DNA of 5,489 bases. Source: Microcaldota archaeon. Lineage in GTDB: Archaea; Micrarchaeota; Micrarchaeia; Micrarchaeales; Micrarchaeaceae. The stretch is from assembly GCA_021806185.1 (NCBI GenBank), contig JAJZXZ010000025.1, forward strand, positions 1 to 5,489, given 5' to 3'. Below the pieces are notes generated by a model. The model made no database searches, was not told the origin of the DNA, and worked only from the letters and a program-made list of their open reading frames with translations. Below are positions 1 through 3,679 of the stretch, one piece after another. How positions within the stretch are numbered: position 1 is the stretch's first letter; each line of letters starts with the position of its first letter. The translations under genes and the position numbers were made by a program.

Positions 1-303
1 AGGCTGAAGAGGCTCTTCGACAGGGCTCTGGAGAGGAGGACGAAGACCTTCAAGTACCTGAACGATTATTCCGGAAGCTACCTTGCCGGCTTGTTCGACT
101 GCATCGGCGGCTTCGACAGGAAGGGCATGTTCATAAGGAACCTGGAGGCGCACGACGCGCTCCTCATGGAGAACCTTGGCGTACACCTGAAGCACCAGGG
201 CTCGAAGGCATACATAATGAATGAGAACGCCTTTGCGGGATTGATAAGCAAGCACAGCTCCACGCTTGGAAAAGTGAAGAGGCATGCCGGGAGAAAGCCA
301 TGA
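1..303 (+). CDS. C-terminal part of a protein with a degenerate LAGLIDADG-like motif (5' end outside window)
   Basis: The frame is open from the first base to the TGA at 301-303 and gives 100 residues. A TTG at 91 could be read as a start, but coding continues upstream of it, so this is most likely the tail of a longer protein. Residues 27-38 of the fragment read YLAGLFDCIGGF, which resembles the LAGLIDADG helix (typically YLAGLFDGDGSF). The second acidic position, which binds metal in homing endonucleases, is Ile here, so nuclease activity is unlikely if the match is real. The following residues (a GMFIRN strand, a helix with HDALLMENLG, then KAYIMNENAFAGLI) fit loosely with one LAGLIDADG-fold repeat. 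The C-terminus is basic (KVKRHAGRKP), which suggests nucleic-acid binding. It overlaps the next gene by 20 bases, so the two are probably co-transcribed. The reading frame is certain. The fold assignment is tentative, and the family and full function cannot be judged without the missing N-terminus. Confidence 0.7.
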   Translation, partial: RLKRLFDRALERRTKTFKYLNDYSGSYLAGLFDCIGGFDRKGMFIRNLEAHDALLMENLGVHLKHQGSKAYIMNENAFAGLISKHSSTLGKVKRHAGRKP

Positions 304-934
304 ATATATAACGCCTGAGGAGATGCGGCTTGCGGAGAGGGACTCTTGGAAGAGGGGCATGACCGTTGAGCTGCTTATGGAGAACGCTGGGCGCGGGATA
401 GCAAACGTGATAGGAATAGATTTCGGGCCGCTGACAGGAGTTAAAATAGTGGTTGTGTGCGGCAGCGGCGACAACGGCGGCGACGGATTCGTAACAGCGA
501 GGTACCTTGCCCAGGCAGGCGCGCGCGTCACCGTGATACTGCTCGTGAAGCCTGCGGAGATAAAGACGAACGAGGCCAAGGACAACTGGATCAGGCTCTC
601 GAATGCGGAGCGGCTGATACTAGATAGCGCGGAGGAGCTCAAGAAGCACGGCAGCATCATGAATGACGCGGCTGTCGTAGTGGATGCCATATTCGGGACA
701 GGCATCAGTGGAGCGATAAGGGAGCCAGCCGCAACTGCAATACGAATGATCAACGGGTCTCATGCGAAAAAGGTGTCTATCGACATACCGAGCGGTCTCG
801 ACCCAGGGACAGGTGAGGCGAAGGACCCAACGGTGATGGCGGACATGACCGCCACGCTGCACATGAAAAAGATAGGTCTTAAGGGCAACGGCAGGTACTC
901 CGGCAGAATAGTAGTGATCCCGATAGGCATATAG
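284..934 (+). CDS. nnrE: NAD(P)H-hydrate epimerase (YjeF N-terminal domain, stand-alone)
   Basis: The 216-residue protein matches the YjeF_N/NnrE family, which interconverts the R and S forms of damaged, hydrated NAD(P)H so that a dehydratase can repair it. In order: ITPEEMR near residue 9 (family N-terminus), LMENAGRG at 31-38, the phosphate/K+ loop GSGDNGGDGFV at 60-70, VVDAIFGTG at 132-140, the catalytic-region strand SIDIPSGLDPGTG at 165-177, and ADMTATLHMKKIGL at 186-199. It ends in VVIPIGI, where this domain normally finishes. The C-terminal ADP-dependent dehydratase domain (NnrD), often fused in archaea and bacteria, is absent, so that partner must be encoded elsewhere or be missing. 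The ATG at 284 is preferred: the next in-frame ATG at 323 would remove the conserved ITPEE segment. The start lies inside the upstream gene with only a weak GTGA/GAGG element before it, suggesting translational coupling. Likely a soluble cytoplasmic enzyme. Confidence 0.93.
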   Translation: MPGESHEYITPEEMRLAERDSWKRGMTVELLMENAGRGIANVIGIDFGPLTGVKIVVVCGSGDNGGDGFVTARYLAQAGARVTVILLVKPAEIKTNEAKDNWIRLSNAERLILDSAEELKKHGSIMNDAAVVVDAIFGTGISGAIREPAATAIRMINGSHAKKVSIDIPSGLDPGTGEAKDPTVMADMTATLHMKKIGLKGNGRYSGRIVVIPIGI

Positions 935-938
935 AGGA

Positions 939-1391
939 TTAGCTCAAACGAAGGTATTCCCGGAGCTTCTTTATTACCTCATTGTCGCTCTTGTGCCTCA
1001 GCACCCCTGCGGACTTTGCTATCGGAACGACCCTGTACCTTGATATCTCACGGTTTAGCCTTATCCTGCGGACATCCGACATCGCTATTCTCGATATGAA
1101 GTAGGTTACCCTCTTTCTCGCATCCCTGCCGTCTTTCCTGTAAACGTATTCCTTGACCGCTTTGAAGCTGGTGTCGATTTTAACATCAAGGCCTATCTCC
1201 TCCCTTATCTCCCGCTTAGCTGCTGCGATCTCGTCCTCGCCCGGCTCTAGGTGCCCCTTAGGGCCTATATCGAGGACCACTGGCTTCGATGGTCTGTGGT
1301 AGAACTTGTTGTTCTGCTCAAGGATAAGTATGCTTGGCGCTCTCGCGTCGGTTATCAGTACTATCGCTCCCGCAGAGCGCTCAATCGCCAT
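939..1391 (-). CDS. Nudix hydrolase, probably of the diadenosine tetraphosphate (Ap4A) hydrolase type
   Basis: The 150-residue protein carries a complete Nudix box, GX5EX7REUXEEXGU, at residues 46-68, with G46, E52, R60-E61, E64-E65 and G67. The glutamates coordinate Mg2+ for pyrophosphate hydrolysis. The box is preceded by DIGPKGHLEPGE; PKGH(V/L)EPGE is characteristic of asymmetric Ap4A hydrolases (NUDT2-like), so a dinucleoside polyphosphate is the best guess at substrate. A conserved N-terminal strand (RSAGAIVLI) and the later strand RVTYFIS also fit. The start is the ATG 17 bases after the uS11 stop; no in-frame alternative lies upstream before that stop, and only a weak purine-rich element (GATGAG) precedes it. 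It is probably the last gene of the uS13-uS4-uS11 transcript. Its stop lies 4 bases from the end of the convergent epimerase gene, and no obvious terminator separates them. The Nudix call is very sure; substrate is inference. Confidence 0.93.
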   Translation of the reverse strand: MAIERSAGAIVLITDARAPSILILEQNNKFYHRPSKPVVLDIGPKGHLEPGEDEIAAAKREIREEIGLDVKIDTSFKAVKEYVYRKDGRDARKRVTYFISRIAMSDVRRIRLNREISRYRVVPIAKSAGVLRHKSDNEVIKKLREYLRLS

Positions 1392-1408
1392 TCGCTCATC
1401 GTGCTTGA

Positions 1409-1909
1409 TCAGACCCTTCTTCCGCGGCGTCCACCAGGCCTCTTTGTCGTGTCAGTTGGTATGGGCGTAACATCCTCTATCTTATTGACTATGAGACCGC
1501 TCCTTGCCAGGACCCTGACGACTGCGTTCGCGCCAGGCCCAGGGGTCTTCGCGCCGTGGCCGCCAGGCGCCCTTATCGATATGTTGATGTTGGTTATCCC
1601 CTTCTCTTTTGCGGCCGCAGCCACCTTGTAGGCAGCCTGCATCGCAGCGTACGGCGATCCCTCCTGCGAGTCTGCGTTCACCACCATACCGCCGCTGCCT
1701 ACAGCGAACGTTTCAGAGCCACTGAGGTCGGTCAAAGTTATTATCGTATCATTCTTCGAGGAAAAGACGTGCGCGACAGCGATCCTCTCTGCGTGCGGCT
1801 TGATCTTCGGCTCCTCCATCGCCTTGGCTTCGTAAGAGACGTCCTTCGCCTTTGTTTCCTTCTTCACAGCCTGCTGGGCCTGCTTCTTCGCGTCATCTTT
1901 CTTAGCCAT
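1409..1909 (-). CDS. rps11: Small ribosomal subunit protein uS11 (archaeal S11)
   Basis: uS11 sits on the platform of the 30S subunit and contacts 16S rRNA near the E site. The core is clear: [25 protein letters not shown], then [22 protein letters not shown], then [19 protein letters not shown], and the signature C-terminus [19 protein letters not shown]. From the ATG at 1909 the protein has 166 residues, against roughly 130 for typical archaeal uS11; the excess is an N-terminal lysine-, alanine- and glutamine-rich, probably disordered extension of about 38 residues. A second ATG at 1915 overlaps the uS4 stop as ATGA and adds only Met-Ile. I prefer 1909 because the GAGGG purine run (about 1916-1920) is 7 bases from it but almost touches the earlier ATG. 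Translation is probably coupled to uS4. Confidence 0.97.
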   Translation of the reverse strand: MAKKDDAKKQAQQAVKKETKAKDVSYEAKAMEEPKIKPHAERIAVAHVFSSKNDTIITLTDLSGSETFAVGSGGMVVNADSQEGSPYAAMQAAYKVAAAAKEKGITNINISIRAPGGHGAKTPGPGANAVVRVLARSGLIVNKIEDVTPIPTDTTKRPGGRRGRRV

Positions 1910-1911
1910 GA

Positions 1912-2505
1912 TCATCCCTCAGCGCTTTGCGGCTCTCCGGCCTGCTGCGCACCGGTAGCTGCCTCTCCATCTGCAGTTGGAGGCGCTGCCGCGTAGGTTG
2001 CAGCCGGTGACCTTATCGCTTGCACCTGTATCTGTATGGGCTTATAATACCCGACCGCTTTCTCCTCTTCCAGGCTCACCATGTAGCCCGGCCTGTTGAC
2101 CTTCCGTCCGGCTATCGATATGTAGCCATGGGTTATGAGCTGCCTCGCCTGCTTCATGGTCCTGGCTAGCCCTTTACGCATCACTATCGACTGCAGGCGC
2201 CTCTCCATGAATACGCGCTCGTTGAGGTCCAGCAGGTCGTCAAGTGTGGCCCCGTCCTTGACTATGCCGAACTTGACCAGCCTTGCAATCATCGCACTCT
2301 CGTAATCCTTAGTGCCTGCGGTGCCGGAGAGGAATTCCCTCGCATTCCTTCGCACCCTTCCCACGCGCGTCTGCGCGATCCAGACCTCCTTCATGTTCTT
2401 AAGCCCGTACTCTTCCATGAGAGCGTTGTCAGAGGATATCCTATCGGAGCTCCAGATGTCCTTTGGCTTCTCGAATTTCCTTCGGTTCCTCTTAGCAGAT
2501 CCCAA
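1912..2505 (-). CDS. rps4: Small ribosomal subunit protein uS4 (archaeal S4), TTG start
   Basis: uS4 is a primary 16S rRNA binder of the 30S body. The N-terminus [18 protein letters not shown] matches the archaeal S4 pattern MGDPKRxRKKYExPxxPW. The S4 RNA-binding domain lies at about residues 101-148 ([20 protein letters not shown], then [21 protein letters not shown]). The start is TTG: an in-frame TGA lies directly upstream, and the next in-frame ATG (residue 30) would delete the conserved N-terminus, so the family alignment decides it. GTGAT, which includes the uS13 stop codon, precedes the TTG by 3 bases as a possible ribosome-binding element. The gap to uS13 is 4 bases. At 197 residues it is longer than the usual ~180 or fewer; from about residue 166 the tail is alanine/proline/glutamine-rich and low-complexity ([18 protein letters not shown]). 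Confidence 0.97.
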   Translation of the reverse strand: MGSAKRNRRKFEKPKDIWSSDRISSDNALMEEYGLKNMKEVWIAQTRVGRVRRNAREFLSGTAGTKDYESAMIARLVKFGIVKDGATLDDLLDLNERVFMERRLQSIVMRKGLARTMKQARQLITHGYISIAGRKVNRPGYMVSLEEEKAVGYYKPIQIQVQAIRSPAATYAAAPPTADGEAATGAQQAGEPQSAEG

Positions 2506-2509
2506 TCAA

Positions 2510-3169
2510 TCACTTCTTAGCTGCGGGCGCCGGCGCTGCAGCGGCTCCGCCCTTCTCCTGTTGAGCAGCCGCGAGCTGCTGCTTTGCCGCCTTCTTCATA
2601 ACTCCGACCGTCGCACCAGTCCTGCCGGTGCTCCTCGTGTGCTGGCCGCGCACCTTCTGGCCATGCTGGTGCCTGTAGCCGCGCCATGCCCTTATCCCGA
2701 CATCGCGGTTGACATCCTGCCTCACTGCAAATGTGAGATCGCTGCCTATCAGGTGCGAATCGACTCCGCTGTCGGGGTTGTTCCTCCTGTTTGTCATGTA
2801 CTTCGGTATGCCATGCTTCACGGGGTCGTTTATCACCGATTCTATTGACTCTATCTGCTCCTCGCTTAGCGACCCCAGCTTGGTGCTTTTCGGTATGTGG
2901 AATTCCTTTTCGACGACAAACGATACGGAATGGGCGAGGTTGCTGCCTACGCCCTTTATCTGCATCAGCGCCCTCTCAAGGCCGAGCTCGCCGTTGATGT
3001 CCTTGCCTCCCATCCTTATTATCGAGGTGGCTGTCTTCTCATGCTGCGGCTTCGCCTCTTTCTTGTGCTGCCTCGGCTGAGAAGGCGGCGCTGCCTTCGG
3101 CTGCTCATTCTTCTGGGCTTCCGCCTTCTTTTCCTCCTTGGCTGCTGGTGCAGCTTGTTCGTCCGCCAT
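2510..3169 (-). CDS. rps13: Small ribosomal subunit protein uS13 (archaeal S13) with long N- and C-terminal tails
   Basis: uS13 lies in the 30S head and contacts the large subunit (intersubunit bridge) and the P-site tRNA. The conserved core includes IIRMGGKDINGELGLERAL and IKGVGSNLAHSV near the start, IPKYMTNRRNNPDSG in the middle, and the signature GIRAWRGYRHQHGQKVRGQH followed by TRSTGRTGATVGV. Using the ATG at 3169 it has 219 residues, against about 150 in most archaea. The excess is a ~48-residue N-terminal tail rich in Lys, Glu, Gln, Pro and Ala and a ~25-residue C-terminal tail rich in Ala, Gln and Pro. A GTG at 3178 adds three residues (MLN) and would begin 6 bases after the tRNA-Ser end; ATG is preferred. 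No Shine-Dalgarno sequence is visible for either. The gene begins 15 bases after the mature 3' end of tRNA-Ser, so its mRNA may be generated by tRNA 3' processing or start leaderless. Confidence 0.97.
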   Translation of the reverse strand: MADEQAAPAAKEEKKAEAQKNEQPKAAPPSQPRQHKKEAKPQHEKTATSIIRMGGKDINGELGLERALMQIKGVGSNLAHSVSFVVEKEFHIPKSTKLGSLSEEQIESIESVINDPVKHGIPKYMTNRRNNPDSGVDSHLIGSDLTFAVRQDVNRDVGIRAWRGYRHQHGQKVRGQHTRSTGRTGATVGVMKKAAKQQLAAAQQEKGGAAAAPAPAAKK

Positions 3170-3198
3170 GTTAAGCACTTAAGACGCCAGGGCTGGGA

Positions 3199-3215
3199 TA
3201 TTCAGCTCTAAGGCA
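3199..3215 (-). other. 17-nt non-canonical intron in the T loop (position 59/60) of tRNA-Ser(GGA)
   Basis: The intron reads TGCCTTAGAGCTGAATA. It is flanked by a textbook bulge-helix-bulge: T stem CTGGG/CCCAG outside, a central 4-bp helix TTCA (3221-3218) with TGAA (3204-3201), a 5' bulge AAT (3217-3215), a 3' bulge TAT (3200-3198), and a short inner GC/GC pair. Cutting after the second base of each bulge removes 17 nt and leaves the perfect T loop TTCAAAT on a 5-bp stem. Confidence 0.87.
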
Positions 3216-3249
3216 TTTGAACCCAGACGGCTCCGAAGAGCCATACGCT

Positions 3250-3261
3250 TTCAGGAAAAAT
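3250..3261 (-). other. 12-nt intron at canonical position 37/38 of tRNA-Ser(GGA)
   Basis: The intron reads ATTTTTCCTGAA. The anticodon stem encloses 19 loop bases instead of 7; removing 12 restores CTGGAAA. On the 3' side a three-base bulge AAA precedes the anticodon stem, and cutting after its second base gives the exon junction. On the 5' side the bulge AAA follows CTGG, which pairs with intron CCTG except for one T-T mismatch. The inner loop is only TTTTT, with no inner helix, so this is a relaxed bulge-helix rather than a full bulge-helix-bulge motif. The exact cut site could shift by one base within the A runs without changing the product. Confidence 0.82.
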
Positions 3262-3323
3262 TTCCAGGCGTACGCGTTACCGGTTTCTGCCACCCTGGCA
3301 TCTATCTATATTATTCGCAACCA

Positions 3324-3329
3324 TATTTA
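3324..3329 (-). promoter_or_regulatory. TATA box for tRNA-Ser (and probably the uS13 operon)
   Basis: Minus strand CTAAATATGG, with core TAAATA, centred about 28 bases before the tRNA 5' end at 3299. This is the usual archaeal TATA-to-start distance. No other TATA-like element lies directly before uS13 except inside the tRNA, so this promoter may drive the operon too. Confidence 0.65.
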
Positions 3330-3380
3330 GAGGTTGTGATAGCCAAAGAGCTGACTTACGAGAGTATTGATGGATTAACG

Positions 3381-3388
3381 TTTAAATA
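3381..3388 (+). promoter_or_regulatory. TATA box facing rightward, ahead of a possible small RNA
   Basis: Plus strand TTTAAATAGG is a strong archaeal TATA match. The predicted start is about 25-28 bases on, near 3408-3412, where a hairpin-rich block begins and no ORF follows. The same GTTTAAATAGG string occurs once more in the window, at 5445-5455. The promoter call is moderate; what it transcribes is unknown. Confidence 0.5.
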
Positions 3389-3408
3389 GGTATCTATCGT
3401 TAGTTGAA

Positions 3409-3540
3409 CCGAAAGGGAGGGCAGCCTTTCCGCTATGTAATCCCGTAGGCGGGATGGTTCAAGTTTGGCTATGTTTTCGAACCCTCCTGACAGGGAAGTG
3501 GCAGTTTGGTTCTTTACACTACCGCTACCATTACGGAGCT
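3409..3540 (+). ncRNA. Possible unidentified structured RNA between the two tRNA genes
   Basis: The 264 bases between the tRNA genes (3300-3563) hold no credible ORF. Within them this block has several helices: GAAAGG (3411-3416) with CCTTTC (3425-3430); ATCCCG (3440-3445) with CGGGAT (3450-3455) closing a TAGG loop; GGTTC (3456-3460) with GAACC (3479-3483); and a competing long-range pair GGAGGG (3416-3421) with CCCTCC (3482-3487). GCTATGT is repeated at 3432 and 3468. A plus-strand TATA box lies about 28 bases before the block. I do not recognise SRP RNA, RNase P RNA, 5S rRNA, a tRNA or a known riboswitch. Strand is inferred from the TATA box; a weaker minus-strand TATA-like TTATATA (3551-3545) leaves the other direction open. 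The 3' end is a guess. Confidence 0.3.
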
Positions 3541-3549
3541 CATCTATAT

Positions 3550-3556
3550 AAGAAAA
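3550..3556 (-). terminator. Oligo-T terminator after tRNA-Lys
   Basis: The minus strand reads TTTTCTT from 3556 to 3550, starting 8 bases past the mature tRNA-Lys end. T-rich tracts directly after stable genes are typical archaeal terminators. The adjoining TTATATA could alternatively be a TATA-like element for leftward transcription. Confidence 0.45.
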
Positions 3557-3563
3557 TAGGCTT

Positions 3564-3638
3564 CGGGTCTGGGGGGATTTGAACCCCCGACTTACAGGTT
3601 AAAAGCCTGCCACTCTAGCCAAACTGAGTTACAGACCC
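3564..3638 (-). tRNA. tRNA-Lys(TTT), no intron
   Basis: A complete 75-nt cloverleaf on the minus strand. Acceptor GGGTCTG (3638-3632) pairs with CAGACCC (3571-3565). The D arm is ACTC-AGTTTGGCTA-GAGT. The anticodon arm GCAGG-CTTTTAA-CCTGT has anticodon TTT at 3603-3601 and a G-T pair at its base. The variable loop is AAGTC and the T arm GGGGG-TTCAAAT-CCCCC. The discriminator is G (3564) and CCA is not encoded. Unlike the neighbouring tRNA-Ser it is uninterrupted. It has its own TATA box overlapping the end of the radical SAM gene and an oligo-T tract after it. Confidence 0.98.
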
Positions 3639-3670
3639 ATGGCTGATGTGATGATATTCTCTGTGAAGGA

Positions 3671-3676
3671 TATAAA
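3671..3676 (-). promoter_or_regulatory. TATA box for tRNA-Lys
   Basis: Minus strand TTTATA (within CTTTATATCC) is centred about 35 bases before the mature tRNA 5' end, predicting a start near 3647 and a leader of about 9 bases to be removed by RNase P. It lies 4 bases beyond the radical SAM stop codon. Confidence 0.6.
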
Positions 3677-3679
3677 GCT

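Larger units (their letters stand above)
3185..3299 (-). tRNA. tRNA-Ser(GGA) interrupted by two introns (12 and 17 nt)
   Basis: A complete class II tRNA folds on the minus strand once two insertions are removed. Acceptor GCCAGGG (3299-3293) pairs with CCCTGGC (3192-3186). The D arm spans 3290-3274 and contains GG and A21; its stem has one A-C mismatch. The anticodon stem TACGC (3272-3268) pairs with GCGTA (3248-3244). The variable arm is a perfect GGCTC-TTCG-GAGCC hairpin (3242-3229). The T stem CTGGG (3226-3222) pairs with CCCAG (3197-3193). After splicing the anticodon loop is CTGGAAA (anticodon GGA, 3265-3263), the T loop is TTCAAAT, and the mature length is 86 nt. Discriminator G73 (3185) fits archaeal serine rather than leucine. 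CCA is not encoded. Exons are 3299-3262, 3249-3216 and 3198-3185. A TATA box lies 25-30 bases upstream, and the uS13 gene follows 15 bases downstream on the same strand. Confidence 0.92.

Noticed and set aside
1251..3211. Plus-strand ORFs of 100-180 codons opposite the ribosomal genes
   Set aside because: They are antisense shadows of uS13, uS4, uS11 and Nudix, with compositions rich in Cys, Leu and Arg and no recognisable motifs.
3185..3299. Reading the interrupted tRNA as tRNA-Leu because of its acceptor and long variable arm
   Set aside because: The loop gives anticodon GGA and the discriminator base is G, both fitting archaeal serine.
3409..3460. SRP RNA Alu-like string (TGTAATCCC) and SRP helix-8-like GAAAGGGAGGGCAGCC
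   Set aside because: The motifs are in the wrong order, the S-domain consensus is not met, and only about 150 bases are available before tRNA-Lys.
3409..3495. H/ACA guide RNA (long stem GGAGGG/CCCTCC followed by TGACA)
   Set aside because: No kink-turn or k-loop in the upper stem, and the would-be guide pockets are far too long and lopsided.
3470..3531. tRNA-Asp-like tokens on the minus strand: TAGTGTA, CTGTCA (anticodon-like GTC) and GGTTCGAA in the right order
   Set aside because: The spacing from anticodon to T loop is about 10 nt short, the D stem does not pair, and no 3' acceptor partner or bulge-helix-bulge junction could be found.
3641..3670. C/D box RNA suggested by GTGATGA on the plus strand
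   Set aside because: No D box (CTGA) at a suitable distance downstream and no C'/D' pair; the stretch is explained as the tRNA-Lys promoter.
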